In this document: one piece after another, positions 44,939-55,127 of the stretch
How positions within the stretch are numbered: the first letter of the stretch is position 1
How the letters are laid out: every line of letters begins with the position of its first letter
Assembly: GCF_012295615.1 (NCBI RefSeq)
Contig: NZ_CP051183.1
Span: 625,001 to 689,000 of the forward strand
Origin: Bermanella marisrubri
Lineage (GTDB): Bacteria; Pseudomonadota; Gammaproteobacteria; Pseudomonadales; Oceanobacteraceae
Direction of reading: 5' to 3'
Length of the DNA stretch: 64,000 nucleotides
Program-made: the position numbers and the translations under genes
The notes under the pieces: generated by a model
Database searches by the model: none
Seen by the model: the letters and a program-made list of their open reading frames with translations, nothing else
What the model was told of the DNA's origin: nothing

Positions 44939-46309
44939 ATGCATATTCATATATTAGGTATTTGCGGCACATTCATGGGGAGCTTGGCTCAATTGGCCAA
45001 ATCCCAAGGCCACAGGGTCACAGGTTCGGATGCCAATGTATATCCACCAATGAGTACACAGTTAGAGCAGGCGGGAATAGAGGTGCAAGAAGGCTTTGAT
45101 GTCAGCCATTTGCAGCCAGCCCCAGATCTAGTCGTGGTTGGGAATGCCATGAGCCGCGGCAATGAGGCAGTGGAGTATGTATTGAACAAGGGCTTACCGT
45201 ACACGTCGGGCCCAGCTTATTTGTCAAACCACCTGTTAAAAGATAAATGGGTTATGGCGGTGGCGGGTACTCATGGCAAGACCACGACTACTAGCATGCT
45301 GGCTTGGGTACTAGAGGATTGCGGTTTTCAGCCAGGCTTCCTCATTGGCGGTGTGCCTAAAAACTTTGGCGTTTCCGCGCGTTTAGGTGAGAGCGACTTT
45401 TTTGTGGTGGAAGCCGATGAATACGACAGTGCGTTTTTTGATAAGCGTTCTAAGTTTGTTCATTACCACGGACGTACGGTCATTCTCAATAACATGGAAT
45501 TCGATCATGCGGATATATTTAAAGACCTAGATGCCATTAAAACCCAGTTCCACCATCTTGTGCGTACCATTCCTAGCGAAGGTCAAATTATTTTTCCTGC
45601 CAATGATGCAAATATTAAATCAACTTTAGATATGGGTTGCTGGACACCAACCGTTACGCTTGGTGGTGATTGGCGAGCCGAGCTAAAGCATGTTTCGGGA
45701 TCCGTGTTTGAGGTCTACCAAGGAGAGCAGTTAGTTGGTGAAGTAAGATGGAAGCAGACGGGTCAGCATAACGTTAACAACGCTTTGGCGTGTATCGCTG
45801 CAGCTCACCATGTGGGGATCTTGCCTAAGGATAGTATTGCAGCGCTCAATCGCTTCGTTGGTGTCAAACGCCGCATGGAATTGATCTGCGATGCTAAAGA
45901 AGTGAAGATTTATGATGACTTTGCTCATCATCCGACGGCCATTGAAAGTACTCTTGCAGGGATGGCCAACAGCGGTGAATTCAAACGTATTCGAGCTGTT
46001 ATTGAGCCAAGATCCAATACCATGCGTATGGGAGTGCACAAAGCCGAGTTGCCAAAAGCCGTCGAGCAAGCAGATGAGATTATATGGTTCCAGCCTAAAG
46101 GGTTAAATTGGGATATGGAAAACGTCGTTGAGCAATGCAATATTCCCAACCGAGTAAATGACGAACCTAAATCAGTTTTGTTTGATGATATCGACGCTAT
46201 AATCGCCCACCTTGTGCAAACCAGCGAGCCAGGTGATGGCATTGTTCTCATGAGTAATGGTGGCTTTGGCGGTATCCATAAAAAGTTAGCAGAAGCGATG
46301 AGTTCCTAA
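44939..46309 (+). CDS. mpl: UDP-MurNAc:tripeptide ligase (murein recycling)
   Basis: Mpl joins recycled L-Ala-D-Glu-meso-DAP to UDP-MurNAc. [14 protein letters not shown] at the start, the ATP loop [32 protein letters not shown] and the late [11 protein letters not shown] and [10 protein letters not shown] are all Mpl signatures. The ATG at 44939 matches E. coli [10 protein letters not shown]; the TTG five codons earlier was rejected. Length 456 (E. coli 457). The stop overlaps the ubiX start (TAATG). Confidence 0.96.
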   Translation: MHIHILGICGTFMGSLAQLAKSQGHRVTGSDANVYPPMSTQLEQAGIEVQEGFDVSHLQPAPDLVVVGNAMSRGNEAVEYVLNKGLPYTSGPAYLSNHLLKDKWVMAVAGTHGKTTTTSMLAWVLEDCGFQPGFLIGGVPKNFGVSARLGESDFFVVEADEYDSAFFDKRSKFVHYHGRTVILNNMEFDHADIFKDLDAIKTQFHHLVRTIPSEGQIIFPANDANIKSTLDMGCWTPTVTLGGDWRAELKHVSGSVFEVYQGEQLVGEVRWKQTGQHNVNNALACIAAAHHVGILPKDSIAALNRFVGVKRRMELICDAKEVKIYDDFAHHPTAIESTLAGMANSGEFKRIRAVIEPRSNTMRMGVHKAELPKAVEQADEIIWFQPKGLNWDMENVVEQCNIPNRVNDEPKSVLFDDIDAIIAHLVQTSEPGDGIVLMSNGGFGGIHKKLAEAMSS

Positions 46310-46932
46310 TGCAACCAAGCAAAGATGTCTCAATAAAGCCGATCACGGTAGCGATTACCGGGGCCTCTGGTGCTCCCTATACGTTGCGTTTATTGCAGTG
46401 CTTAGTTGAGGCGGGCAAGCCAATCTATGTGATGATTAGCAAAGCTGCTCAGGTGGTGTTTGCTACTGAGACAGATATTAAATTGCCCGGTACTCCTGAT
46501 AAAATGCAGGCTAAGCTCACTGAAATGTTCAATGCCAAGCCGGATCAAATACAAGTATTCGGTCGTGAGCAGTGGTTCGCGCCAGTGGCCAGCGGCTCGG
46601 GTCGCAATGGTCCCATGGTGGTATGTCCATGTAGTACGGGCACTCTTAGCGCGATTGCGACAGGCGCCAGCAATAACTTAATTGAACGTGCAGCGGATGT
46701 GGCAATAAAAGAACAGCGAAAGTTGATTCTTGTTCCTAGAGAAACCCCTTTTAGCCCTATTCATCTAGAGAATATGCTTAAGCTGGCTAACCTTGGCGTG
46801 ACGATTATGCCAGCGGCACCGGGTTTTTATCACAATCCTCAATCCATCGAAGATTTGGTGGATTTTGTGGTGGCACGCATCTTAACCCATTTAGAAATCG
46901 ATCAAGATATTATGCCCTTGTGGGGCGAGTAG
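46309..46932 (+). CDS. ubiX: Flavin prenyltransferase UbiX
   Basis: UbiX makes the prenylated FMN cofactor needed by UbiD in ubiquinone synthesis. The 207-residue protein shows [42 protein letters not shown] and [17 protein letters not shown], each a family signature. It shares one base with mpl and is coupled to it. Confidence 0.95.
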   Translation: MQPSKDVSIKPITVAITGASGAPYTLRLLQCLVEAGKPIYVMISKAAQVVFATETDIKLPGTPDKMQAKLTEMFNAKPDQIQVFGREQWFAPVASGSGRNGPMVVCPCSTGTLSAIATGASNNLIERAADVAIKEQRKLILVPRETPFSPIHLENMLKLANLGVTIMPAAPGFYHNPQSIEDLVDFVVARILTHLEIDQDIMPLWGE

Positions 46933-46944
46933 TAGGAGATAGGA

Positions 46945-47280
46945 ATGAAGTTCACCGAACGGGATATCAAAGTTGCCATTTTTAGTGCCATTGCGGCCAT
47001 GGTTGTATCCGTGATTGCCCTCGATATGCATGGCTATATTAAGCACAGTTCTGAGGCCGATGCAGGTGTTGTGGATATCTTCGAATTGCGGGCTGTTGGT
47101 ACCGAGGCGAGCACCAAGGTTTCGCCCAAGGCAGCTAACCGCGAAGCTTTTTGTGCCGATGGTTACCTATTGCTGCGTCCAAGGAAAAACGTATCGGGTG
47201 ATGCGGTTGCAGGTATACTTGTGAATCAAAAAATGCGCCCAATTCCCTGTAGCCAAGAATTACCGGCGCCGGGCGTCTAA
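46945..47280 (+). CDS. Small membrane-anchored protein, unknown
   Basis: The product has 111 residues. One N-terminal hydrophobic helix (about 9-26) is followed by a likely periplasmic part with two Cys (FCADGYLLLRP and PIPCSQ) that could form a disulfide. TAGGAGATAGGA precedes the ATG. It follows ubiX by 12 bases. I recognise no family. Confidence 0.7.
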   Translation: MKFTERDIKVAIFSAIAAMVVSVIALDMHGYIKHSSEADAGVVDIFELRAVGTEASTKVSPKAANREAFCADGYLLLRPRKNVSGDAVAGILVNQKMRPIPCSQELPAPGV

Positions 47281-47402
47281 GAACTTAGCAGCATATTGCG
47301 GAGATATTTTGGAATGTAAGCCGTTTGTGGTGAATCGAACATTGATTTGTCATGAACGGACCCTAGAATATCGGGCAAGAAAGAGTGCTGGAGTTAGGAA
47401 GC

Positions 47403-47606
47403 ATGAATAACAACGATAAAATTTCCAAACTCGAGAGAGAGATCTGGCTGTTTGAGCAATGGTCTCAAGATATGCAGGGCCAAGAAGGTCCAACACAGCA
47501 ACGCATTTTGCAAGCCTATCAAGAATGTATTCAAGTTCGCCGCCAAGAACTGGAAGCATTGCAGCAAGCGGAACCACCGCTGTTAGTGATTGAGGCTGAG
47601 GCTTAG
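47403..47606 (+). CDS. Small coiled-coil protein, unknown
   Basis: The product has 67 residues and is rich in Glu/Gln with heptad-like spacing (KLEREIWLFEQW, VRRQELEALQQ). The ATG at 47403 has TAGGAAG just before it. No family is recognised; it is probably cytosolic. Confidence 0.6.
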   Translation: MNNNDKISKLEREIWLFEQWSQDMQGQEGPTQQRILQAYQECIQVRRQELEALQQAEPPLLVIEAEA

Positions 47607-47696
47607 AAAACGGTCTTTAGTCCCCGCGGAGGGCGTGATGCTTTCCGTAGGCGATTTTGCTAGACTGCGGAAAAACAATAATAAAAAGAAAAAATC

Positions 47697-48356
47697 ATGG
47701 CAAAAGTTGCTTTATCTCTAATACTGCTGGGCAGTATTTTCCTCATGAGTACTTATACACAGGCCGCGGAGCAAGACTCAGATGGTGATGGCATTAGCGA
47801 TCGCTATGAGCGCTTATCCAAAACCAATGCTCAAGACCCTAATTCGAAGCCAGTGGATATGGATGGCGATGGTATTCCCGATGCCTATGACATGGATAGC
47901 GATGGCGATGGTGTGAATAACTGGCAAGATGCCTTTCCTAAAGACGCTTCGCGCTATTCAAAGCATGAAACCCAGTCCAATCAAAGCAGTGATAAAAAAG
48001 ATACCGACGGTGATGGCTTTTCCAATGCGCTAGAGAAAGAAAACGGCACAAATCCCTACGACGCGAACAGTTTCCCTGATGCCGACGGCCCTGTCCTAGA
48101 GTTAGTGGATATGCCAGAAGTGGTGGACCAAGAAATTGTGCAGGTTCGCGGTATGGCCTTTGATCAGGGCATGGGTATTAAAAAAGTCCAAGTGGTGAAC
48201 GCCGATGGGGATATATTTCTGGGACATTTTGAATACACCACGCACTTTCAGGTCAAGGTGCGCCTAAATCGTGGAGAAAACCAACTGCAAGTCGCTGCAT
48301 TTGATTCTGCCAATAACGTTAGCCGTCGTTTTTTAAGCCTCACTTACGCACCATAA
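47697..48356 (+). CDS. Secreted protein with thrombospondin type-3-like calcium repeats
   Basis: The product has 219 residues with a signal peptide (about 1-23). Residues 25-130 hold Asp-rich calcium loops: DSDGDGISD, DMDGDGIPD, DSDGDGVNN and DTDGDGFSN. The last 85 residues look like a beta-sandwich (VRGMAFDQGMGIKKVQV and RGENQLQVAAFDSANN), similar to Ig-like modules of surface proteins. It probably acts outside the cytoplasm; its partner is unknown. Confidence 0.85.
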   Translation: MAKVALSLILLGSIFLMSTYTQAAEQDSDGDGISDRYERLSKTNAQDPNSKPVDMDGDGIPDAYDMDSDGDGVNNWQDAFPKDASRYSKHETQSNQSSDKKDTDGDGFSNALEKENGTNPYDANSFPDADGPVLELVDMPEVVDQEIVQVRGMAFDQGMGIKKVQVVNADGDIFLGHFEYTTHFQVKVRLNRGENQLQVAAFDSANNVSRRFLSLTYAP

Positions 48357-48378
48357 TCACCGCAGAACCCCGTCTTAT

Positions 48379-48400
48379 GCCCCGGCTAGCGGGGCTATTC
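48379..48400 (+). terminator. Terminator-like hairpin after the calcium-repeat gene
   Basis: GCCCCG (48379-48384) and CGGGGC (48390-48395) make a GC-rich six-bp stem with loop GCTAG, followed by TATT. Modest T content. Confidence 0.55.
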
Positions 48401-48469
48401 CGTAACGACTTTCACTGCGATTTCTGATATCATGCCGCGCAATTTTTGCACGGCTGGAATAACCCTTCA

Positions 48470-48527
48470 ATAACCCTTCAGTTTACTCAAGTAAAAAGTT
48501 GACTAAAATACTCGGGTTTTAGATAAT
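48470..48527 (+). promoter_or_regulatory. IscR-controlled promoter of the iscR-suf operon
   Basis: TTGACT (48499-48504), 17 bases, then GATAAT (48522-48527) form a good sigma-70 promoter. Bases 48495-48519 match the type 1 IscR site in 22 of 25 positions and cover the -35 box. Bases 48470-48493 resemble a type 2 site (20 of 24 positions as I recall the consensus). Together they suggest autorepression by [2Fe-2S]-IscR and a second input from apo-IscR. Confidence 0.8.
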
Positions 48528-48568
48528 GAAGGCTCATATTCGGGTATGTCTATCAAAGGGGTGCAGCC

Positions 48569-49051
48569 ATGCGGTTAACCACCAAAGGTCGCTATGCAGT
48601 AACAGCCATGCTGGATCTGGCCATTCATGGTCAGCATAAACCAGTTAGCTTGAACGATATTTCAGGTCGCCAAGGCATCAGTTTGTCTTATCTTGAGCAA
48701 TTGTTTGCCAAGCTACGCCGCTGCGATCTTGTTAGTTCTGTAAGAGGACCCGGTGGCGGTTATCGGTTGTCACGTGAGGGCAGTGAAATCAGCATTGCCC
48801 AGGTAGTGGATGCGGTAAATGAATCCATGGATGCCACCCGTTGCCGCGGCAAAGGTGATTGCCAAGAGGGCGATCAATGCTTAACCCATCACTTATGGCA
48901 GGACTTAAGTCAGCAGATTCATGCATTTTTGAGTGATATCAGTATTGCTGATTTGGTAAGCCGCAAAGAGATTTTAGATGTCGCTAAGCGTCAGGATGAA
49001 AAGGCTCACGAAACCGTTGATGAGACTTTGATTCAACTGACGACAGCCTAA
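48569..49051 (+). CDS. iscR: Fe-S cluster-sensing regulator IscR
   Basis: An Rrf2-family winged-helix repressor of 160 residues. The N-terminus [20 protein letters not shown] and the recognition helix region are typical. Cluster ligands Cys92, Cys98, Cys104 and His107 sit at exactly the E. coli positions. It would repress its own operon when Fe-S supply is ample. AAGGGG precedes the ATG. It leads iscS and the suf genes. Confidence 0.97.
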   Translation: MRLTTKGRYAVTAMLDLAIHGQHKPVSLNDISGRQGISLSYLEQLFAKLRRCDLVSSVRGPGGGYRLSREGSEISIAQVVDAVNESMDATRCRGKGDCQEGDQCLTHHLWQDLSQQIHAFLSDISIADLVSRKEILDVAKRQDEKAHETVDETLIQLTTA

Positions 49052-49082
49052 AACTGGTCAGATTGTTGTTACAGGTGTTTTC

Positions 49083-50219
49083 ATGAATCCCGTATATCTA
49101 GATTATGCAGCCACTACCCCGGTAGACCCGAAAGTAGCCGAAGCCATGGCGGACTGCTTAACTCTAGAGGGGAATTTTGCCAATCCGGCTTCCCGCTCAC
49201 ATCGCTATGGTTGGATGGCTGAGGAAGCGGTGGAAACCGCCCGTGGACAGTTGGCCACCGTTATTAATGCCGACGTACGTGAGATTGTCTGGACATCAGG
49301 GGCGACCGAGGCCGATAACCTTGCCATTAAAGGTGTTGCTGAGCAGCACGGATATCAAGGCAGTCATATCATTACCAGCAGTATTGAGCATAAAGCGGTG
49401 CTGGATACCTGTGCGCATCTTGAGCAGCAAGGCGTCGAGGTAACTTATCTACAACCGACCAGTGCGGGCGTTATTACCTGCGAACAAGTGGCTGCGGCAT
49501 TGCAAGAGAACACTATTCTCGTTTCCCTTATGTACGTCAATAACGAAGTGGGCAGTATTAATCCAATCTCGCAAATTGGTGATGTCTGCCGTCGTGCAAA
49601 CGTATTATTTCATGTGGATGGCGCACAAGCCGTCGGCAAAATAAAAGTCGATGTGGAAAAGGACAATATCGATCTGTTGTCGTTAAGTGGTCATAAGTTT
49701 TATGGACCAAAAGGCATCGGTGCTCTGTACGTAAAACGGGGTGTCAAATTGGTTGCTCAAATTCATGGCGGTGGTCATGAGCGAGGAATGCGCAGTGGCA
49801 CCCTTGCGACCCACCAAATTGTAGGTATGGGAGTAGCCGCGAGTTTAGTGGATGATAATACCAAGGATATAAAACAACTGCGTGATCAGTTATGGCAAGG
49901 TCTTAGTCAGTTGGATGGTGTGAGTATTAATGGTGATGAAGCCTCAGGCGTGCCGCATATTTTAAATGTCGCGTTTGCAGGGGTTGATGGTGAATCCTTG
50001 TTGCTGAGTATTCCGCAAGTGGCGGTTAGTTCGGGTAGCGCCTGTAATAGTGCAACGATGGCGCCATCATATGTATTAAAAGCGATTGGTTTGGATGATG
50101 AATTAGCGCACGCGTCGATTCGATTTTCGTTAGGGCGTTTCACCACACAACAACAAATAGAACAGACCATCGAAAGCGTGACCACCGCGGTTAATCGATT
50201 AAAAGGTATGGCTGCGTAA
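49083..50219 (+). CDS. iscS: Cysteine desulfurase, IscS-like
   Basis: A PLP enzyme that takes sulfur from cysteine as a persulfide. YLDYAATTPVDPKV starts the protein; the PLP lysine is Lys205 in SGHKFYGPKG; the catalytic Cys321 lies in SSGSACNSATMAPSYVLKAI, an IscS-type loop. The product has 378 residues, shorter than E. coli IscS (404), chiefly at the C-terminus, where IscU docks. No iscU is present in this operon, so it may serve SufBCD or other acceptors. Confidence 0.93.
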   Translation: MNPVYLDYAATTPVDPKVAEAMADCLTLEGNFANPASRSHRYGWMAEEAVETARGQLATVINADVREIVWTSGATEADNLAIKGVAEQHGYQGSHIITSSIEHKAVLDTCAHLEQQGVEVTYLQPTSAGVITCEQVAAALQENTILVSLMYVNNEVGSINPISQIGDVCRRANVLFHVDGAQAVGKIKVDVEKDNIDLLSLSGHKFYGPKGIGALYVKRGVKLVAQIHGGGHERGMRSGTLATHQIVGMGVAASLVDDNTKDIKQLRDQLWQGLSQLDGVSINGDEASGVPHILNVAFAGVDGESLLLSIPQVAVSSGSACNSATMAPSYVLKAIGLDDELAHASIRFSLGRFTTQQQIEQTIESVTTAVNRLKGMAA

Positions 50220-50238
50220 GTAAGTCAGGAGAAGTTTG

Positions 50239-51687
50239 ATGAGTGAAGAAATTAATCAGTACATTAAAAGTGAATACGAAGCTGGCTTCGTAACTGATAT
50301 CGAAAGCGATACCTTGCCTCCTGGCTTAAACGAAGATGTGATTCGTTTTATCAGTGGCAAAAAGAACGAGCCAGAATGGTTACTGGAATGGCGTTTGAAA
50401 GCATTTGCTGCATGGCAGGAAATGCAAGAGCCAAATTGGGCTCACGTTACGTATCCAAAGCCAGACTTTCAGGCATTGTCTTATTACAGCTCGCCAAAGA
50501 GCATGGATGACGGCCCTAAGTCTTTGGATGAAGTGGACCCTGAATTGTTACGTACCTATGAAAAACTAGGTATTCCTTTGCATGAGCAAGAAATGCTGGC
50601 GGGTGTGAAAAACAATGTTGCCATGGACGTGGTATTCGATTCTGTTTCCGTTGCTACAACTTTTAAAGAAAAGTTGAAAGAAGCGGGCGTGATCTTCATG
50701 TCCATCAGTGAAGCGGTTCATCACCACCCTGAAATTGTGAAAAAGTATTTGGGCTCTGTGGTTCCGCAAAAAGATAACTTTTATGCCGCATTAAATAGTG
50801 CGGTATTCAGTGACGGTAGCTTTGTTTACATCCCTAAGGGTGTGCGCTGCCCCATGGAGTTATCCACTTACTTCCGTATCAATGAGCAAAATACAGGTCA
50901 GTTTGAGCGCACTTTGATTGTTGCTGATGAAGGCTCACACGTGAGCTACTTAGAAGGTTGTACTGCACCTATGCGTGATGAAAACCAATTGCACGCAGCT
51001 GTGGTTGAATTGGTGGCACTTGATAACGCAGAAATTAAATACAGTACGGTGCAAAACTGGTATCCAGGGGATAGCGAAGGTAAGGGTGGTATCTATAACT
51101 TTGTAACCAAACGTGCTGTTGCTCATACCAATGCCAAAGTATCTTGGACTCAAGTAGAAACCGGTTCAGCCGTAACCTGGAAATATCCTAGCTGTGTTCT
51201 CAAGGGGGATAATTCCATTGGTGAGTTCTACAGCGTGGCATTGACCAATAATTATCAGCAAGCCGATACCGGCACCAAGATGATTCACTTGGGTAAAAAC
51301 ACCAAGTCTACCATCATCTCCAAAGGTATCAGCGCTGGTAAAAGTCAAAATGCCTATCGCGGTTTGGTGCGCATGAACCCAACAGCTGAAGGCGCTCGTA
51401 ATTTTACTCAGTGTGACTCGTTATTAATTGGGGATAAGTGCGGTGCACATACCTTCCCTTATATTGAAAGCAAGCATCCCAGCGCCGTGATCGAACATGA
51501 GGCAACAACCTCTACGGTGAGTGACGATCAAATGTTCTTATGTCAGCAACGCGGCATTGATCCAGAAAAAGCTGTTTCCATGATTGTGAATGGTTTTTGT
51601 AAGGAAGTATTCAAAGAACTGCCCATGGAGTTCGCGGTAGAAGCTGGCAAGTTATTAGAAGTATCACTAGAAGGTTCGGTTGGATAG
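50239..51687 (+). CDS. sufB: Fe-S scaffold subunit SufB
   Basis: SufB is the main scaffold of the SufBC2D complex. The 482 residues contain [40 protein letters not shown] and [20 protein letters not shown], with the conserved C-terminal [17 protein letters not shown]. The ATG at 50239 follows AGGAGA; the TTG just before it was not used. It is separated from sufC by 95 bases that hold a palindrome, while other suf genes abut. Confidence 0.97.
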   Translation: MSEEINQYIKSEYEAGFVTDIESDTLPPGLNEDVIRFISGKKNEPEWLLEWRLKAFAAWQEMQEPNWAHVTYPKPDFQALSYYSSPKSMDDGPKSLDEVDPELLRTYEKLGIPLHEQEMLAGVKNNVAMDVVFDSVSVATTFKEKLKEAGVIFMSISEAVHHHPEIVKKYLGSVVPQKDNFYAALNSAVFSDGSFVYIPKGVRCPMELSTYFRINEQNTGQFERTLIVADEGSHVSYLEGCTAPMRDENQLHAAVVELVALDNAEIKYSTVQNWYPGDSEGKGGIYNFVTKRAVAHTNAKVSWTQVETGSAVTWKYPSCVLKGDNSIGEFYSVALTNNYQQADTGTKMIHLGKNTKSTIISKGISAGKSQNAYRGLVRMNPTAEGARNFTQCDSLLIGDKCGAHTFPYIESKHPSAVIEHEATTSTVSDDQMFLCQQRGIDPEKAVSMIVNGFCKEVFKELPMEFAVEAGKLLEVSLEGSVG

Positions 51688-51743
51688 CGCACACCACTAA
51701 ACAGTGAGTATAGACACCTTCTTTTAGAAACAGAATCAAGAAA

Positions 51744-51767
51744 TGTAGGAACGAGTCACGACTCGTT
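51744..51767. repeat. REP-like palindrome between sufB and sufC
   Basis: TGTAGGA leads into ACGAGTC-ac-GACTCGT (51751-51766), a 7-bp inverted repeat with a two-base centre. The layout resembles REP sequences of Pseudomonas-type genomes (TGTAGGAGCGAG...CTCG). Confidence 0.5.
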
Positions 51768-51782
51768 AATGGTTAAAACACT

Positions 51783-52532
51783 ATGTTAAATATCAAAGAT
51801 CTACACGCAAAAGTCGAAGAGAAAGATATCCTAAAAGGCTTAAACTTAGAGGTTAAGCCAGGTGAGGTGCATGCGATCATGGGCCCAAACGGTGCAGGTA
51901 AAAGTACCTTGGGTAATGTGCTTTCTGGTCGTGAAAACTATGAAGCCACATCAGGCACTGTCGACTTTGATGGCAAAGATCTACTGGACATGGACACCGA
52001 GGAACGCGCACGTGAAGGTCTGTTTTTAGCGTTCCAGTATCCTGTGGAAATTCCAGGTGTGAGCAACCTAGAGTTCTTGAAAGCGTCTGTTGATGCAGTT
52101 CGTGCCCATCGTGGTTTGGAGCCTTACGACAGTGTGACGTTTTTAAAGCTAGCCCGTGAAAAGTGCAAAGCAGTCGACTTGAATCAAAACTTTTTGAAGC
52201 GTGGTGTTAACGAAGGCTTCAGTGGCGGTGAAAAGAAACGCAACGAAATCATGCAAATGATGTTGCTTGAGCCCAAGCTTTGTATTTTGGATGAAACCGA
52301 TTCAGGTTTGGATATCGATGCATTGCAAGTGGTTGCCAATGGTGTGAATTCTCAGCGTGATCCAAACCGTTCTTTTATCGTAGTAACCCACTATCAGCGC
52401 CTATTGGACTATATCGTACCTGACTATGTTCACGTACTGGCCGATGGCAAGATTGTTAAGTCTGGCGGTAAAGAGCTAGCTCTAGAGCTAGAAGAAAAAG
52501 GTTACGGTTGGATCGAAAACGGAGCGGCTTAA
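51783..52532 (+). CDS. sufC: Fe-S assembly ATPase SufC
   Basis: An ABC-type ATPase driving the SufBCD scaffold. Walker A is GPNGAGKST, the signature FSGGEKKR, Walker B LCILDETDSGLD. Length 249 is normal (E. coli 248). It lies just upstream of sufD with the usual suf order. Confidence 0.97.
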   Translation: MLNIKDLHAKVEEKDILKGLNLEVKPGEVHAIMGPNGAGKSTLGNVLSGRENYEATSGTVDFDGKDLLDMDTEERAREGLFLAFQYPVEIPGVSNLEFLKASVDAVRAHRGLEPYDSVTFLKLAREKCKAVDLNQNFLKRGVNEGFSGGEKKRNEIMQMMLLEPKLCILDETDSGLDIDALQVVANGVNSQRDPNRSFIVVTHYQRLLDYIVPDYVHVLADGKIVKSGGKELALELEEKGYGWIENGAA

Positions 52533-52534
52533 TC

Positions 52535-53890
52535 ATGGGTGAAGCCATTAACTTTTCTGATCAAGCCATTGCCCTAGCGCAGGCTTTGGCTGAAAAGAAC
52601 GCGTCAGATAGCAAAGTATTCAAATCGATTAATGAAGCTGGCCTTGAACAGTTTAAGGCACTGCCATTTCCTACGCGAAAAACGGAAGCATGGAAATACA
52701 CCAGCCTATTTGCATTAACGCAGCAAGACTATAATCATCCCGTACAGAATACTGATGTAACGGGTGTGGAAAGTTTTGAAATTCCTGAGCTTGATGTGCA
52801 TCGCCTTGTATATGTGAACGGTGTTTATCAAGAATCCCTATCAGTCATTGATCAAGAGTCTGGCTTATCAGTTGTGCGTTTCAGCGACGCCGACGAATCA
52901 CAAAAGAGCATCATTGCAGACAAGCTAGGTCAAACTGCAGAAACTGATCGTAACTTATTTACTGCCCTGAACAACGCGCAAGTCAATGATGGCGTATTAA
53001 TTCATGTGGCAAAAGAGACTCAGGTAGAGAAACCGATTCAGCTTGTAAATATTACCACCCAGCAAGCACAGCCAGCTTCAGCCTTTGCTCGCCACTTAAT
53101 TGTTCTTGAACGTCACGCCAATGTGAAAGTGATTGAGCAATTTATCTCATCGGACGATGAGCAAAATGTTCTACTGAATCAAACCAGTGAAGCGTACGTT
53201 GCCGATGGTGCCAAATTGGAACACTATCGTGTTCACACTGAGCATGAGTCTAGTCTTCACTTTGGCGGTATGTATGTGGATCTGCAGCGTGATAGTCAGT
53301 TCGAAAGCTATCAAATGCTGTTAGGCGGGAAGATTAAACGCTTTGACGTGCTAGTAAATCATAATCAACCCGGTAGTCACTGTGAAATGAAAGGTGTTTA
53401 CCTGCCTAAAAACGATCAGCATGTGGATATTCATAGTTATATTGAGCACAAAGCGGCTCACTGTACGACGGATGAAGTGTATCGCGGTATCATGGCGGAC
53501 AATTCTAAAGCGGTATTTAATGGCCGTATTCATATCCATCCTGATGCACAAAAAACCTTGGCTGAATTAAGCAATAAAAACTTATTGCTCAGTGACAAAG
53601 CACAGGTGAATACCAAGCCAGAACTGGAAATTTATGCGGACGATGTGCGCTGCGCCCATGGTGCGACGGTTGCACAGCTGGACGAAACGGCGAAGTTTTA
53701 TCTACGTAGCCGAGGCATTAGCTCAAAAGAAGCGGACATCATGTTGAGCTTTGGTTTCATCAATGAATTGATCGATAGTATGCCGTTAGAAGCGCTGCGT
53801 GTTTTCTTGCGTCCACAGCTGGTGCATCAGTTCAGTGAAGATGAAGCATTAACGAGACATATCGTTTCTGCACAAGGGGCGGACCAATAA
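52535..53890 (+). CDS. sufD: Fe-S scaffold subunit SufD
   Basis: SufD pairs with SufB in the scaffold. The start is ATG 52535 with GGAG 11 bases upstream; the upstream in-frame codons overlap sufC and are not used. Residues LPFPTRKTEAWKYTSL, KGVYLPKNDQHVDIHSYIEHKA, LLLSDKAQVNTKPELEIYADDV and CAHGATVAQLDE are signatures, including the catalytic-region histidine after the Cys. Length 451. It shares one base with sufS. Confidence 0.96.
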   Translation: MGEAINFSDQAIALAQALAEKNASDSKVFKSINEAGLEQFKALPFPTRKTEAWKYTSLFALTQQDYNHPVQNTDVTGVESFEIPELDVHRLVYVNGVYQESLSVIDQESGLSVVRFSDADESQKSIIADKLGQTAETDRNLFTALNNAQVNDGVLIHVAKETQVEKPIQLVNITTQQAQPASAFARHLIVLERHANVKVIEQFISSDDEQNVLLNQTSEAYVADGAKLEHYRVHTEHESSLHFGGMYVDLQRDSQFESYQMLLGGKIKRFDVLVNHNQPGSHCEMKGVYLPKNDQHVDIHSYIEHKAAHCTTDEVYRGIMADNSKAVFNGRIHIHPDAQKTLAELSNKNLLLSDKAQVNTKPELEIYADDVRCAHGATVAQLDETAKFYLRSRGISSKEADIMLSFGFINELIDSMPLEALRVFLRPQLVHQFSEDEALTRHIVSAQGADQ

Positions 53891-55110
53891 TGGCGTTCAA
53901 TGTAGAGCAGGTGAAGCAAGACTTTCCAATTCTTGATCAAGAGATTCAAGGGAAGCCACTTGTTTATTTAGATAATGGTGCAACAACGCAAAAACCTAAA
54001 GCGGTTTTGGATGCGTTGAAGCATTATTATGAGTTCGATAATTCTAATGTGCACCGTGGTGCTCATGCATTGAGTGATCGTGCCACTGTCGCGTTTGAAA
54101 ATGCACGATCTACCGTACAGCAATTTATTAATGCCGAGCAAAGCAAAGAAATTATTTGGACGCGCGGCACCACAGAAAGCATCAATATTGTCGCGCAAAG
54201 TTACGGTACGGAATTCATAGACAAGGGTGACCAAATACTGGTTTCCGCCATGGAGCATCACGCTAATATCGTTCCTTGGCAAATGCTATGTGAACGCAAG
54301 GGAGCAGAGTTAAAAGTCATTCCAGTAAGTGAAAGCGGCGAGCTGGATATGGATGCTTATGCCGAGCTATTGAACGACAAGGTTAAGTTCGTTAGCTTGG
54401 TACATGTTAGTAATGCCTTGGGTACGGTGAATCCTGTAGCGGATGTGATTGAACAAGCCCACGCAGTTGGCGCTAAAGTATTGATTGATGGTGCGCAAGC
54501 GGTTGCTCATTTTCCAGTGGATGTACAAGCTCTCGATGCGGACTTCTATGTTTTCTCGGCGCATAAGTTGTTTGGGCCTACAGGAGTCGGTGTTCTTTAT
54601 GGCAAAGAAGCACTACTAAATGCGATGCCACCGGTACAAGGTGGCGGTGAAATGATTGAGAAAGTCAGTTTCAATGGCACGACATTTCAAGGCTTGCCCT
54701 TTAAATTCGAAGCGGGCACCCCCAATATTGCAGGAGCCATTGGTTTAGCGGCCGCCATTGAATATGTGAATGGTTTAGATCGCGAAGCCATGCAAGCTCA
54801 CGAAGACGATATTCTTGCTTATGCCCATGAAAAGGCTGAGCAATGTGAAGGGCTTAAATTGATTGGCACGGCTAAAAACAAAGCGGGTGTTTTGAGTTTT
54901 TTAATTGAAGGCACTCACCCTGCCGATGTGGGTATGTTGCTCGATCAGCAAGGTGTGGCCGTACGTACTGGCCATCACTGCGCCATGCCGATTATGGACC
55001 AGTATCAAATTCCCGGCACGGCACGAGCGTCTTTTTCGATCTACAATACACGCGCTGATGTGGACGCGTTATTCGCAGCCATCGAAAAAGTAAAAATGTT
55101 TTTACTTTAA
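53890..55110 (+). CDS. sufS: Cysteine desulfurase SufS
   Basis: A second PLP desulfurase in this operon, of the SufS group. YLDNGATTQKPKAVLDAL begins the fold; the PLP lysine is Lys226 in SAHKLFGPTG; the catalytic cysteine lies in RTGHHCAMP near residue 364. Group II enzymes need SufE or SufU for activity; sufE is found about 4.4 kb further on. Length 406 matches E. coli SufS. It overlaps sufD by one base. Confidence 0.97.
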   Translation: MAFNVEQVKQDFPILDQEIQGKPLVYLDNGATTQKPKAVLDALKHYYEFDNSNVHRGAHALSDRATVAFENARSTVQQFINAEQSKEIIWTRGTTESINIVAQSYGTEFIDKGDQILVSAMEHHANIVPWQMLCERKGAELKVIPVSESGELDMDAYAELLNDKVKFVSLVHVSNALGTVNPVADVIEQAHAVGAKVLIDGAQAVAHFPVDVQALDADFYVFSAHKLFGPTGVGVLYGKEALLNAMPPVQGGGEMIEKVSFNGTTFQGLPFKFEAGTPNIAGAIGLAAAIEYVNGLDREAMQAHEDDILAYAHEKAEQCEGLKLIGTAKNKAGVLSFLIEGTHPADVGMLLDQQGVAVRTGHHCAMPIMDQYQIPGTARASFSIYNTRADVDALFAAIEKVKMFLL

Positions 55111-55127
55111 CTTTAGGAGGGTATGAC

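Noticed and set aside
48428-48440. TATCAT followed by GCCGCGC as the iscR promoter
   Set aside because: The TTGACT-17-GATAAT promoter nearer the gene, overlapped by the IscR site, is much better supported; this could be a secondary start.
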